This document shows positions 8,879 through 17,863 of a stretch of 64,000 bases of DNA, one piece after another. The notes under the pieces are model-generated. The model saw only the letters and a program-made list of their open reading frames with translations, ran no database searches and was not told the origin of the DNA. This DNA comes from Scandinavium goeteborgense (GTDB lineage Bacteria; Pseudomonadota; Gammaproteobacteria; Enterobacterales; Enterobacteriaceae), in assembly GCF_003935895.2 (NCBI RefSeq), contig NZ_CP054058.1, positions 2,213,177-2,277,176 on the forward strand, given 5' to 3'. Each line of letters starts with the position of its first letter. Within the stretch, counting starts at the first letter, position 1. A program made the translations under genes and the position numbers.

Positions 8879-9793
8879 ATGATCCTCAGACCCACTGAAC
8901 ACTGGCTGCCCCGTATTTTTGTCTGGCACGGCGCGGTGTTACCTAAGATTTTCTCCCGACTGTTGCTCAATTTTCTGTTATCGGTGGCCGTTATCATTAT
9001 GCTGCCCTGGTATACCTCGCTCGGCGTGAAGCTCACCGTCGCGCCGTTCAGCATTCTCGGCGTCGCCATCGCCATATTCCTCGGCTTTCGTAATAACGCC
9101 TGTTACTCACGCTACGTCGAAGCGCGCCAGCTTTGGGGCCAGTTGATGATTGCCTCACGTTCGCTGCTGCGGGAAGTGAAAAACACGCTGCCGCCGGAAA
9201 CGGATGTGGCGGCATTTGTGCGTCTGCAAATTGCGTTTGCGCACTCGCTGCGGATGCAGCTGCGTCGTTTGCCACAGCAAAAAACGCTGGAGAAATACCT
9301 GACGCCAGAACAGCTCGCGCAGGTTTTAGCGGTGCAGTCTCCGGCGAACCGTATTTTGCTGCTAATGGGCAACTGGCTGGCGGAACGTCGTCAGCAGGGC
9401 GCGCTGTCGGACATTCTGTTCCACAGCCTCAACAATAGGCTCAACGATATGTCGGGCGTGCTGGCAGGCTGCGAGCGCATTGCGGGCACGCCAGTACCGT
9501 TCGCTTATTCGCTGATCCTGCATCGAACGGTTTACATGTTCTGCATCATGCTGCCATTTGCATTGGTGAGCGACCTGCATTACATGACGCCGTTCATCTC
9601 GATGCTGATTTCGTATACCTTCATTTCCCTGGATGTATTGGCGGAAGAGCTTGAAGAACCGTTCGGGGTGGAAAATAATGACCTGCCGCTGGACGCCATC
9701 ACTAACGCGATCGAGATCGATCTGCTGCAAATGAATGATGAAAAAGACGTTCCAGCAAAAATGCTCCCCGATAAGTGCTATCAACTCACCTAA
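8879..9793 (+). CDS. yneE: Bestrophin-family membrane protein YneE
   Basis: The 304-residue protein closely resembles E. coli YneE (same length) of the bacterial bestrophin family, pentameric inner-membrane anion or ion channels. Hydrophobic segments are visible near residues 20-45, 50-70, 210-235 and 235-255. The family signatures GFRNNACYSRYVEARQLWG and the C-terminal EELEEPFGVENNDLPLD are intact. In E. coli yneE also lies between uxaB and tam. Here a fic gene separates it from uxaB and an acetyltransferase plus a microprotein separate it from tam. The transported ion cannot be told from sequence. Confidence 0.93.
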   Translation: MILRPTEHWLPRIFVWHGAVLPKIFSRLLLNFLLSVAVIIMLPWYTSLGVKLTVAPFSILGVAIAIFLGFRNNACYSRYVEARQLWGQLMIASRSLLREVKNTLPPETDVAAFVRLQIAFAHSLRMQLRRLPQQKTLEKYLTPEQLAQVLAVQSPANRILLLMGNWLAERRQQGALSDILFHSLNNRLNDMSGVLAGCERIAGTPVPFAYSLILHRTVYMFCIMLPFALVSDLHYMTPFISMLISYTFISLDVLAEELEEPFGVENNDLPLDAITNAIEIDLLQMNDEKDVPAKMLPDKCYQLT

Positions 9794-9804
9794 GGAAATC
9801 CGCA

Positions 9805-10245
9805 ATGGACGTTTTGATTCGTGACATTCAACCCCAGGACAAAGCCCAGTGGCGTACCCTGTGGAATGGCTATAACCAGTTCTACGAATCCAAAGTCCGC
9901 GAATCCGTGACCGAAAAAACCTGGTTGCGGATGATGAATGCGCAATCGTCCATTTTCGGGCGCGTCGCAGAAGTGAACGGTCAGGTGGTTGGGTTTGCGC
10001 ACAGCGTGCTGCATGAGGGCACCTGGGAGTTATCCCACATATGTTATCTGGAAGATCTGTTTGTCGCCCCGGAAATGCGTGGACATGGCATCGCGCGCTG
10101 TCTGATTCAAGCCTTAGTCAATGAAGGCAAAGCGCAGGGCTGGTCCCGCTTGTATTGGCATACTCGGGAGAATAACCCGGCGCGTAAACTGTACGACGAG
10201 TTTACCGAGGTGGAAGACTTCGTGCTTTATCGGATGAATCTGTAA
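9805..10245 (+). CDS. GNAT-family N-acetyltransferase
   Basis: This 146-residue single-domain GNAT protein has the acetyl-CoA loop as VAPEMRGHGIARCLIQAL (motif R-G-H-G-I-A, about residues 84-101) and the C-terminal YWHTRENNPARKLYDEF segment typical of small-molecule acetyltransferases. The ATG at 9805 is chosen over an upstream in-frame ATG at 9775, which lies inside yneE, because AAGGA precedes it. It follows yneE by 11 bases and may be co-transcribed with it. The substrate is unknown. Confidence 0.88.
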   Translation: MDVLIRDIQPQDKAQWRTLWNGYNQFYESKVRESVTEKTWLRMMNAQSSIFGRVAEVNGQVVGFAHSVLHEGTWELSHICYLEDLFVAPEMRGHGIARCLIQALVNEGKAQGWSRLYWHTRENNPARKLYDEFTEVEDFVLYRMNL

Positions 10246-10313
10246 CCGTGCCGGGTAAGAAATCATTAAGATTTTCCCAGTAACATGGCCATCGAGCCAA
10301 CAGGAGAATCATC

Positions 10314-10412
10314 ATGGAAAAGAAAATTGAGACCGCCCTGAACATTATCATTTTTGTTTCTCTGTTCGCGACGGCCTGGGATCTCTCTTTAGTCCGCGAT
10401 TTCAGCTGGTAA
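10314..10412 (+). CDS. 32-residue single-span membrane microprotein
   Basis: A short frame with a strong ribosome-binding site (AGGAG eight bases before ATG) encodes 32 residues: a KK-containing N-terminus, one hydrophobic segment ([14 protein letters not shown], residues 9-22) and an Asp/Arg-containing tail ending in FSW. It overlaps the 3' end of the convergent tam gene by 11 bases. I do not recognise a family. The composition and signals are typical of enterobacterial membrane microproteins such as those that tune transporters. It lies 68 bases after the acetyltransferase. Confidence 0.6.
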   Translation: MEKKIETALNIIIFVSLFATAWDLSLVRDFSW

Positions 10413-11163
10413 CGCGGCGCGCCATAATAAACAACCGTGGGAATGCCAGCAGGATTTGACCGTTTTGCTGGCGAGGGTAATGCTCTTCCAGTAATTGCAG
10501 ATAACGACTCAAAAACGCCTTCTGACTAACGCTATCCAGATCCTGTAAGAAAGGACGTAAGCCGGTCGCGCTCAGCCATTCCACGATTGCCTGATGCGAG
10601 GCCATCGGATGAAAATAGGTCGTTCGCCAGACATCCACTTCACAACCGCTCCCGCTCAATAAATCGTAATAACCCTGCACGCTTTCCAGCGGAATGCGCC
10701 CGTGCGCCGGGTGCCCAAGCTCGGCGGCGACCTGACGCATTAAAGCATGGGACGGTTCCTGCCAGTTGTCCGGCATTTGCACCGCTAACACACCATCTTT
10801 CGCCAGCAGCGAAGCCAGACGCGGAAACAGCGTGGGATGGCCAGACACCCATTGCAGCGAGGCGTTGGCATACAGCACGTCGAGCGGCTGTTCGGGTTGC
10901 CACGCGCCAATATCTGCATTCACAAACTGACAATCCGGCAGCGCTTTTTGCGCTTTATCCAGCATCGCCGGGGAATTATCCACGCCGGTAATCACGGCAT
11001 CGGGCCACGCGCCACGCAGCAGCTCGGTGCTGTTTCCAGGGCCACAGCCTAAATCAGCAATGTGCTTTGCTGACGGTTTGGCAATACGGGCGAGCAGTTC
11101 CGCCGCCGGGCGGGTACGTTCGGACGCAAACTGCAAATATAACGACGGGTTCCAGTCGGCCAT
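10402..11163 (-). CDS. tam: Trans-aconitate 2-methyltransferase Tam
   Basis: The 253-residue class I methyltransferase has its SAM-binding motif I at [15 protein letters not shown] (about residue 35) and a following [14 protein letters not shown] segment. The N-terminus [20 protein letters not shown] matches E. coli Tam, which methylates trans-aconitate, a spontaneous by-product and inhibitor of the citric acid cycle, using S-adenosylmethionine. The start ATG has AAGGAG upstream. It is transcribed toward the microprotein and yneE, keeping the E. coli neighbourhood. Confidence 0.94.
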   Translation of the reverse strand: MADWNPSLYLQFASERTRPAAELLARIAKPSAKHIADLGCGPGNSTELLRGAWPDAVITGVDNSPAMLDKAQKALPDCQFVNADIGAWQPEQPLDVLYANASLQWVSGHPTLFPRLASLLAKDGVLAVQMPDNWQEPSHALMRQVAAELGHPAHGRIPLESVQGYYDLLSGSGCEVDVWRTTYFHPMASHQAIVEWLSATGLRPFLQDLDSVSQKAFLSRYLQLLEEHYPRQQNGQILLAFPRLFIMARRVTS

Positions 11164-11314
11164 TTCTGACTCCTTAGCGCGGTTTCAACGGCTTACAGCA
11201 TAGCGCAGGCGGCGCGATTTAACCGTAAACGATCATTGAATGTCTGAAGGATTTTCAGCACGAGGATATTGCGCAGTTTTGCGAAAAATATCGCTGATGA
11301 CGGAAGGGGAAACG

Positions 11315-11345
11315 ACGGTGAGCCGACGGGCGACTCACCGTTTTT
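11315..11345. terminator. Hairpin downstream of the glutamate dehydrogenase gene
   Basis: ACGGTGAG (11315-11322) pairs with CTCACCGT (11334-11341), followed on the plus strand by TTTTT and preceded on the minus strand by a run of A after the gdh stop. It is probably a terminator, possibly bidirectional, between the divergent tam promoter region and the end of gdh. Confidence 0.6.
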
Positions 11346-11351
11346 CAGGCC

Positions 11352-12626
11352 TTAGCCTGGATAGATACCACGATCTTTACGCGCTAGCAGAATGCGTTCG
11401 CAAGCAACGATGTACGCGGCGGTTCGCAAGGAGCAGGTTTTTTCCGCTGCTTTTTCCCAGACGTGAACCATCGCGTCGGTCATGATTTTATCCATGCGCG
11501 CATTAATTTCTTCTTCGCTCCAGAAGAAACTCGCCATGTCCTGAACCCATTCGAAGTAGCTGACGGTGACGCCACCGGCGTTACAGATAACGTCCGGCAC
11601 CACGATAATGCCACGGCTGGCGAGCATATCGTCGGCATCCGGATAGGTCGGCCCGTTTGCACCTTCGAGGATCAGTTTACATTTCAGCGTTTCCGCGCGA
11701 TGACGGGTAATCTGACCTTCCAGCGCGGCCGGGATCAGAATGTCCATCTCAATGTCCCAGAAGGCTTCGCTGGCAATGGTTTCCGCGCCCGGGAAACCGG
11801 CGATCTGTTTGTGTTCAATCTGCCAGGTGGTCAGGGCGTTCATGTCGATGCCCATCGCGTTAAACAGCGTCGCAGTGTGGTCCTGAATCGCCACCACGCG
11901 TGCGCCGGATGCGGCAAACAGGCGAGCTGCTTCGCTGCCGACGTTACCGAAACCTTGCACCGCGACGCGAGCGCCTTCCACCGGAATGTTGGCCCTGCGC
12001 GCCACTTCACGGCCGCTGATCCACACCCCGCGGCCGGTCGCTTTTTCACGTCCGAGAGAGCCGCCAAGGTGAATCGGTTTGCCAGTAACGACGCCGGTGA
12101 TGGTGGTGCCGTGATTCATGGAGTAGGTGTCCATCATCCACGCCATCACTTTGCCGTTGGTGCCGACGTCCGGCGCTGGAATGTCTTTTTGCGGCCCGAT
12201 GATGATGCCGATTTCGCTGGTATAGCGACGAGTCAGACGCTCAAGTTCGCCTTCAGACAGGGCAAACGGGTCAACGCGAATACCGCCTTTTGCGCCGCCG
12301 TAGGGCAGGTTCAGCGCCGCACATTTGATGGTCATCCAGGCAGACAACGCCATCACTTCGTTCAGATCCACATCCGGGTGGTAGCGCACACCGCCTTTGC
12401 CCGGGCCGCGGGAGAGGTTGTGCTGCACCCGATAACCTTCGAAATGACGGATGGTGCCATCGTCCATCTGAACTGGAATATCCACAATCAACGCACGTTT
12501 CGGATGACGAAGGGTATCCACCCAACGGGTCAGCTCGCCCAGGTAGGGCTCAACGCGCTCGATTTGTTGCAGGTAGGTGTTCCAGGCAGATGTATTGCTA
12601 TCTGAAGCGTAAGATAACTTATCCAT
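11352..12626 (-). CDS. Glu/Leu/Phe/Val-type glutamate dehydrogenase
   Basis: The 424-residue enzyme belongs to the ELFV dehydrogenase family: [11 protein letters not shown] with the catalytic Lys lies near residue 115, the substrate-site PDVGTN follows, and a Rossmann motif [14 protein letters not shown] occurs near residue 220. It interconverts glutamate and 2-oxoglutarate plus ammonia. At 424 residues it is shorter than E. coli GdhA (447) and resembles the alternative, often catabolic and NAD-linked enzymes seen in several enterobacteria; cofactor preference is inferred. AAGG precedes the ATG. The upstream 327 bases hold its promoter and a bidirectional terminator but no gene. Confidence 0.92.
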   Translation of the reverse strand: MDKLSYASDSNTSAWNTYLQQIERVEPYLGELTRWVDTLRHPKRALIVDIPVQMDDGTIRHFEGYRVQHNLSRGPGKGGVRYHPDVDLNEVMALSAWMTIKCAALNLPYGGAKGGIRVDPFALSEGELERLTRRYTSEIGIIIGPQKDIPAPDVGTNGKVMAWMMDTYSMNHGTTITGVVTGKPIHLGGSLGREKATGRGVWISGREVARRANIPVEGARVAVQGFGNVGSEAARLFAASGARVVAIQDHTATLFNAMGIDMNALTTWQIEHKQIAGFPGAETIASEAFWDIEMDILIPAALEGQITRHRAETLKCKLILEGANGPTYPDADDMLASRGIIVVPDVICNAGGVTVSYFEWVQDMASFFWSEEEINARMDKIMTDAMVHVWEKAAEKTCSLRTAAYIVACERILLARKDRGIYPG

Positions 12627-12800
12627 GATGAACCTTAAGTATTGTAAGTAATATGTTCTTAATTAGCCGTGGACCATAGCGTTACTGACTATGTGAGTAT
12701 AAATTTAACACTTTCTTAAAATTTAGCATCAGACGAAGCGAAGAAATGAGAGGTGGTGGAAGTAATTTTTAACAGCAGATTTGAATAAGTATCCAATTAA

Positions 12801-12822
12801 AAAAGGCGCATGAGCGCCTTTT
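12801..12822. terminator. Bidirectional hairpin in the 12627-12953 intergenic gap
   Basis: AAAAGGCGC and GCGCCTTTT form a perfect nine-base stem with a four-base loop, with A and T runs on either side, so it can terminate transcription from both directions. The rest of the 327-base gap is AT-rich with no coding frame of note; it presumably carries the gdh promoter. Confidence 0.75.
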
Positions 12823-12953
12823 GCAGGCTAAATTCATTCACTTTAAGTGCATAATAAACGAATTAATCTATTTACCAGAAGTATGACGCGCCTCTAAAAG
12901 TAAATATAATGATAATCAACTGTGTTGACTTTGTTTCTTGGTGGTATGAGTAC

Positions 12954-13346
12954 TCAAAACCGCTTCAGAACCAGCACGGTATCCAGAACCTCTCCAGTTT
13001 CGCCATTTGGCCCCGTCGCCAGCCGTTCAATATTTCCGACAAAAACAGACTGCCACGCATCATTGTCCAGTTGCAGTTCAGCCCGCGCCACATCAGGCGT
13101 GGGGAAGGGAGACGGCCGATGATCGGACCACGATGCCGCCGACCCGTGAGAGGTGATCAGCAGCACACCGCCGCGCGCAACAAGGGCTGCAGCCTTTTGC
13201 AAAACCGTCTGACGGCCAAAGTTGACGGGGGATTCAAGAAACGAGGCGGTAACCAGATCATATTCTCCCTCAGGAAACGTCTGCGATAGATCGTGCTGTT
13301 CAAAGTGGATGCGTTCTTCGATGTCATTGACAGGTTCAGAACGCGA
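12954..13346 (-). pseudogene. C-terminal fragment of a SAM-dependent methyltransferase
   Basis: Read on the minus strand, the frame gives IEERIHFEQHDLSQTF, then YDLVTASFLESPV, then VARGGVLLITSHG, which are motifs II to IV of a class I methyltransferase, ending LVLKRF. The SAM-binding motif I and the whole N-terminal half are absent. Upstream the frame is closed by a stop at 13368-13370, where the tetR gene begins to overlap. There is no credible start codon. Such methyltransferases often sit beside TetR and exporter genes, so this looks like a remnant left by a deletion next to tetR. Confidence 0.75.
13102..13109 (+). other. KOPS octamer pointing toward dif
   Basis: GGGAAGGG fits the KOPS consensus GGGNAGGG that loads and orients the FtsK translocase toward dif. 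On this strand it points right, toward the dif site at 36.1 kb. Confidence 0.6.
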
Positions 13347-13347
13347 A

Positions 13348-13986
13348 TCAGGCGTAGGGCGTTCCGGCTAATGCCGCTTTGAGCCCGGCGGCACCTTTAT
13401 CAACAAGTTCCAGAAACGTGGCGGCGGCCCGGGTGGCGTCGAGCGATTGCGCGAACGCCTCATGGGCGCTGATGAGCGCCGTGCTCCAGCACGCCAGCTG
13501 TAGCGCAGCCGCGAGCTGGGCATCCGCATCCACGTCTTCACGCCCCGCACAGTGCGCAAGCTCAGCGGCCACGCCATTTGCGACTTCATCGCGAATCGCT
13601 CTGGCTCGCGCTTTAAGCGTTTCACTGCCTTTAACGATCGCAATAAATCCCTGGCTGGCGTCAGAAAACTGCAAGAAAGGGCGCTCTTCAGCAATCAGCC
13701 TGTGTGCCAGCAGGCGTAAAGATTCAATCGGCGACTCCACGTCGTTGCGCTGACGTAGCGCGTTGGCCACAGTCTGGCGAATCTCATCGTCGCGGTCGAA
13801 AAACATATCCTCTTTGCGCGGAAAGTGATTAAACACCGTCATTCTTCCGACGTCTGCCGCAGAGGCGATTTCATCGATGGTGACGTTATCAAACCCTTTT
13901 TCCGCGAACAGCCCGGTCGCGGCGTAAGAGATATTCCGGCGTGTTTCCAGACGTTTTCTGGAACGACGGTCGATCACTTCAGACAT
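13348..13986 (-). CDS. TetR-family transcriptional repressor
   Basis: The 212-residue protein has an N-terminal TetR helix-turn-helix (YAATGLFAEKGFDNVTIDEIASAADVGRMTVFNHFPRKEDMF, about residues 22-63) and a helical ligand-binding C-terminal domain. It starts 14 bases after the stop of the MFS exporter on the same strand, with AAGGAG before its ATG, so the two are an operon. It probably represses the exporter through the palindrome at 15227-15256. The ligand is unknown. The gene overlaps a reading frame of the truncated methyltransferase that follows. Confidence 0.9.
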   Translation of the reverse strand: MSEVIDRRSRKRLETRRNISYAATGLFAEKGFDNVTIDEIASAADVGRMTVFNHFPRKEDMFFDRDDEIRQTVANALRQRNDVESPIESLRLLAHRLIAEERPFLQFSDASQGFIAIVKGSETLKARARAIRDEVANGVAAELAHCAGREDVDADAQLAAALQLACWSTALISAHEAFAQSLDATRAAATFLELVDKGAAGLKAALAGTPYA

Positions 13987-14000
13987 GGTTTCTCCTTAAT

Positions 14001-15200
14001 TTACGCAGCGTCAGTGGATTCTGCGGCAGCGGTTTTGCGCGTGCCCAGAATAATCAACGGCACCGCAATCGCGTACACCACCACCACGGACAGCCAGATG
14101 GCGCCTGGCCAGCTTTGTTGAACCACAAAATAGAATGACGAAAAGCCGAGCGGGGCGATGATCGACGCCAGGCTAATGGCAGAGCCCAGGACGCCCTGAA
14201 ACTGGCCCTGACAATCCGCATCGACCTGTCGAGTGGCTAACGCCTGTAACGCTGGCATACCTATCCCGCCCAGCGCGAAGAGCGGCATTATCGCGAACAC
14301 CACCCAGCCTTCGCGGGTAAAAGCCAGGGTAACCAGCGCGCAGCAGGAACAGGCGACGCCCACCAGAACCGCGCCTCGTTCGCCAAAAAGACGGGTCGCC
14401 GGGCCGGGTAAAAATGCCTGCACCAGCGTCTGACACACACCAAACGCACCAAGGGACAGACCAATCCACATGCCGTTCCAGGCAAAAGTGTCCGAGCCCC
14501 ACAGTGCCCAGCAGGTACCGTACACTTCGCCGGTGGCGCTAAGAATGAAGAAAACCAGCACCAGCGGCATCAGTTTTTTCATCGAGAACACCCAACGCAG
14601 CGGTTTGAGCGGATTAAGCGCGGAGAGTTTCAGCGCACGATGCGCCGGTACCCGCGACTCGGGCAGTAAAAACAACGCCATCAGCAGGTTACAGGTATTG
14701 AGTACCGCAGCGACCAGAAACGGCAGGCGGATCCAGGTATCGCCTAACACGCCGCCTAATACCGGGCCGATAATAAAACCGATGCCAAACATGGCGTTGA
14801 ACAGGCCAAAACGGCGCGCGCGCTGCTCTGGTTTTGAAATATCGGTAATGTAAGCGGTGGCGACGGAAATGTTGGCGCTGGTCAGCCCGGCAATCGCCCG
14901 ACCGACGAACAGCATCCAAAGGTGAGGCGCGAACGCCATCACAACATAGTTGATAGCCGCCCCGGCAAGGGAAATGAGCAGCACTGGCCGACGGCCAATG
15001 TTATCGCTCAACGCACCCAGCATTGGGGCGAATACGAATTGCATCGCGGCATACAGCGCCGTCATGATGCCGATGTACGGTGCGATGTGGGGGGTATGCG
15101 CCACGTCTTCCAGCAGCCGCGGAAGAATAGGGAAGATCAGACCAATGCCCACCGCATCGAGACAGATTGTTGTGAAGATAACAATCAGGGATTTATTCAT
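14001..15200 (-). CDS. TetA-like MFS drug:proton antiporter
   Basis: The 399-residue inner-membrane protein has twelve predicted hydrophobic segments. It carries the class signature of the TetA group of the major facilitator superfamily: GALSDNIGRRPVLL in the loop between segments 2 and 3, and CLDAVGIGLIFPILP in segment 1. The family exports tetracyclines and other hydrophobic drugs against protons. This is a divergent chromosomal relative, so resistance to tetracycline itself should not be assumed. It is first in an operon with tetR. The start ATG is preceded by AGAGAA. Confidence 0.88.
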   Translation of the reverse strand: MNKSLIVIFTTICLDAVGIGLIFPILPRLLEDVAHTPHIAPYIGIMTALYAAMQFVFAPMLGALSDNIGRRPVLLISLAGAAINYVVMAFAPHLWMLFVGRAIAGLTSANISVATAYITDISKPEQRARRFGLFNAMFGIGFIIGPVLGGVLGDTWIRLPFLVAAVLNTCNLLMALFLLPESRVPAHRALKLSALNPLKPLRWVFSMKKLMPLVLVFFILSATGEVYGTCWALWGSDTFAWNGMWIGLSLGAFGVCQTLVQAFLPGPATRLFGERGAVLVGVACSCCALVTLAFTREGWVVFAIMPLFALGGIGMPALQALATRQVDADCQGQFQGVLGSAISLASIIAPLGFSSFYFVVQQSWPGAIWLSVVVVYAIAVPLIILGTRKTAAAESTDAA

Positions 15201-15226
15201 AGTGATTCTCTAAGACGTGAAAAATA

Positions 15227-15256
15227 TGTACTGAGCATTAATATATACTGAGTACA
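15227..15256. promoter_or_regulatory. Operator candidate upstream of the MFS-tetR operon
   Basis: TGTACT at 15227-15232 and AGTACA at 15251-15256 form an inverted repeat, and TACTGAG occurs twice inside it as a direct repeat (15229-15235 and 15246-15252). The position, 27 bases upstream of the exporter start, suits repression by the adjacent TetR protein. Confidence 0.5.
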
Positions 15257-15383
15257 CTTTTAGTTTGAGCGATCGCCGCAGGCTTGTCAACGACACCGAT
15301 GGAAAGGAGTATGGCGGAACAGGGGAAAACAGCTTAAGACTGCACGGTAAAAAGAAGCCCCGGTGATCTCCGGGGCGGGAACA

Positions 15384-17555
15384 TCAGAAGGTATATCCTA
15401 CGCTGACTGAGACATTCCGCGGTTCGCCGTACACCGCCGAGTCGCCAAGCCAGCTGTAATAGCTGCGGTCGAAGAGGTTGTTCACATTCGCCTGAACGGC
15501 GACCTGCTTGCTGACCTGATATCGGGCAAACAGGCTCGCCAGCGGGAAGCTTCCCTGATAAACACGCTGCGTTTCGCCGTCTGGCCCAACTGCGTCCTGG
15601 AAGGTTTTATTCTGCCATGTCAGCCCGCCGCCGACGGTCAGGTCTGCAAGCGTGGGCACCTGATAACGGGTGAACAGTTTGAACGTGGTCTGCGGCATAT
15701 TGCTGTTAAACCGGCCTTCAGAATCTCGCGCGACGTAGCGCGTTGCGCCAAACGTCATCTGCAAGTTATCCGTCAGGGCACCGTTTAATTCAAATTCTGC
15801 CCCTTTACTGACGGCGCCTTTTGCCGGACGGTAAGCCTGCTCACTGCTGCCATTCACAAATTCGCCTTCCACTTCCTGCCCGACATTTTCTTGTTCGATG
15901 CGGAAAATCGCGAAAGTCGCGGTCAGGCTGCCGTTGAACCAGTCTGATTTAAGCCCCGTTTCGTAGTTCTTCCCGGTGATGGGGGAAAGATACTGGCCGC
16001 TTGCATCGCGTTTGGTTTGCGGCTGGAAGATTGAGGTGTAACTGGCGTACGCCGACCAGGTATCGTCGATGTCATACACCAGGCCGCCGTAAGGCGTAAC
16101 GTTGTTTTTGCTCATGTCACCGCTACTGCCGATGGTACTCCACTGGGTGTAACGCGCACCCACGATCAACGATAGCGGATCGGCCAGAGACAGGCGGGCG
16201 GCGGTGTAAGCCGATTTCTGCCTCACGATGTCATCGGCGTTCTGATACCAGTCACCCCACTGCGGATCGACCACATTGCCGGTCCAGCCATTGTTGAAGA
16301 TACCCATTTGGTCGCTATCCAAAGGGCCATCAGCGCTAAAAGTCGAATTATGTTGGCGGCTGTAACTCACGCCGGCCACCAGTTGATGCTGACGGCCCAG
16401 CAGTTCAAACGGGCCGCTGGCGTAGGTATCAATGGAGTCCAGGTGACGTTCGCCGCGGTCTTTACTGCCAAAACCGGAGGTCCCTTCGCCGGTGATTTCG
16501 TCCGGATTGCCCATCACATAAAGCAGCTTGTCGTTAAACGTTTGCTCCGCGTGAGTACCGTTAACGCGGAAGATCCAGCCGTTGTCGAAGGTGTGAGTCA
16601 GGTTGGCGAAGACTTTACGTGAATTCAGGTTATATCGCGTCCAGTCGGCGGCGCTGTTCAGGCTGCGATCGTAATCGGTACGTTTGCCATTGCTGTACCA
16701 CGTCGGCAGACCTCCCCAGGTTGGGTTATCGGTGTTGCTTTCCTGATAGTCATAACCCAGTGAGAGCAGGGTACTGTCGGTAACGTCGGCATCAATAACG
16801 CCGTACAGGAATTTTTTGGTTTTATGATATCTGTCGAGCCAGCCGTCCTGATCCTGATAACCGGCAATCACGCGGGCACGCACGGAGCCTTCTTGATTGA
16901 GCGGAGAAGCGAGATCGGCCACGTAGCGCTGATCGTTCCAGCTGCCGTAGCTGGCACTCAGATTGCCGGTAAACGTTTTGCTGTCGGCATGTTTGCGTAC
17001 CATATTCACCGACGCCGCCGGGCTTCCGGCACCAGTCATTAAGCCTGTGGCCCCGCGAACCACTTCGATTCTGTCGTAAATCGCCGTATCGGATGCCGCA
17101 TCGCCGTAATTCCACACGTCGCTAACGGAAGTGGGGATATCGTCATAGGTGTAATTACTGATTTCAAATCCGCGTGAGAAGTAGGTCGAGCGCTCGCTGT
17201 CGACCACCTGCGCTGAAATACCGGTGGTGTTAGTCAGCACATCACCGACATTCTCCAGGTCCTGATCCTTCATGCGCTGCTCGGTGATCACGCTGAAAGA
17301 CTGCGGTAAATCTCGCGGCGCAAGCTGCATTTTGGTGCCTGCATGCGTGGTTTTCACGGTGTAATCATGCGTTTCTTCGCTGTCCGAACCGCTGCTACCT
17401 TCCACGATCATCGTTTGTTCGTTCTCAGAATCAGCAGAAAGCGCCTGCGGTGAAAAGAGCAGGGCATGGATAGCCGACGCCAGCAGTGAAACGGTCATTA
17501 ACTTTTTGCCAGACGTGCGGGGGCCGCCGCTGGCTTCCTTGCAGATAAAAAGCAT
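15384..17555 (-). CDS. TonB-dependent siderophore receptor, FhuE-like
   Basis: The 723-residue outer-membrane protein has a signal peptide ending near SPQALSA, a plug domain (QLAPRDLPQSFSVITEQRM, then RIEVVRGATGLMTGAG), and a 22-strand barrel closing with NVNNLFDRSYY and the terminal aromatic GYTF. It resembles E. coli FhuE, the receptor for coprogen and rhodotorulate, throughout, though it does not sit at the E. coli fhuE locus. The start at 17555 gives a long n-region; an internal Met at residue 20 is an alternative. It is divergent from a YncE-like gene, and a Fur-like site precedes each, so both are probably induced by iron starvation. Confidence 0.9.
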   Translation of the reverse strand: MLFICKEASGGPRTSGKKLMTVSLLASAIHALLFSPQALSADSENEQTMIVEGSSGSDSEETHDYTVKTTHAGTKMQLAPRDLPQSFSVITEQRMKDQDLENVGDVLTNTTGISAQVVDSERSTYFSRGFEISNYTYDDIPTSVSDVWNYGDAASDTAIYDRIEVVRGATGLMTGAGSPAASVNMVRKHADSKTFTGNLSASYGSWNDQRYVADLASPLNQEGSVRARVIAGYQDQDGWLDRYHKTKKFLYGVIDADVTDSTLLSLGYDYQESNTDNPTWGGLPTWYSNGKRTDYDRSLNSAADWTRYNLNSRKVFANLTHTFDNGWIFRVNGTHAEQTFNDKLLYVMGNPDEITGEGTSGFGSKDRGERHLDSIDTYASGPFELLGRQHQLVAGVSYSRQHNSTFSADGPLDSDQMGIFNNGWTGNVVDPQWGDWYQNADDIVRQKSAYTAARLSLADPLSLIVGARYTQWSTIGSSGDMSKNNVTPYGGLVYDIDDTWSAYASYTSIFQPQTKRDASGQYLSPITGKNYETGLKSDWFNGSLTATFAIFRIEQENVGQEVEGEFVNGSSEQAYRPAKGAVSKGAEFELNGALTDNLQMTFGATRYVARDSEGRFNSNMPQTTFKLFTRYQVPTLADLTVGGGLTWQNKTFQDAVGPDGETQRVYQGSFPLASLFARYQVSKQVAVQANVNNLFDRSYYSWLGDSAVYGEPRNVSVSVGYTF

Positions 17556-17656
17556 AAAGATTCCTGTCAGAATTATTGTTATGTGAAGCGCTGTCGTTTC
17601 TGCGGATGCCCAAGCTTTCTCATGGCCCGGTACGTGAAAAGGTCAGAATGACTTAA

Positions 17657-17682
17657 TAAGAATGCTAATAATAATTATTTGC
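17657..17682 (-). promoter_or_regulatory. Fur-box-like site for the FhuE-like gene
   Basis: An AT-rich stretch of alternating TAAT/ATTA elements (GCAAATAATTATTATTAGC on the minus strand) resembles the Fur consensus of GATAAT repeats. It lies about 100 bases upstream of the receptor start within the 308-base divergent region. The only other feature seen in that region is the second Fur-like site at 17781-17805. Confidence 0.5.
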
Positions 17683-17780
17683 TTTTGCGTCGTCGCGCAA
17701 GAGTTTCATTCCATGTGTAACAATTTGTAAATCCTGAGGTGACTGATAACCCTGATATTCAACGGGTTTACAGAAATAAC

Positions 17781-17805
17781 GCAAATGCTTATGATTCTCA
17801 TTAAT
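17781..17805 (+). promoter_or_regulatory. Fur-box-like site for the YncE-like gene
   Basis: The stretch ATGCTTATGATTCTCATTAA matches the Fur-box pattern around ATGATTCTCATT. It is about 60 bases upstream of the start of the YncE-like gene. The pairing with the site on the other side suggests joint iron control of both genes. Confidence 0.6.
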
Positions 17806-17832
17806 ATAAAAACACACCGATTATCCCATTTT

Positions 17833-17840
17833 GGGCAGGG
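17833..17840 (+). other. KOPS octamer pointing toward dif
   Basis: GGGCAGGG fits GGGNAGGG and points rightward to dif. Confidence 0.6.
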
Positions 17841-17863
17841 TTCTTTCCTTTACGGAGTTTCAG

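Noticed and set aside
11463-12605. 380-residue open frame on the plus strand
   Set aside because: It is the antisense shadow of the glutamate dehydrogenase gene, has a His/Phe-rich composition typical of antisense frames, and no ribosome-binding site.
14001-15200. Calling the MFS gene a tetracycline-resistance determinant
   Set aside because: It shares TetA-family motifs but is a divergent chromosomal homologue without mobile-element context; resistance cannot be claimed from sequence.
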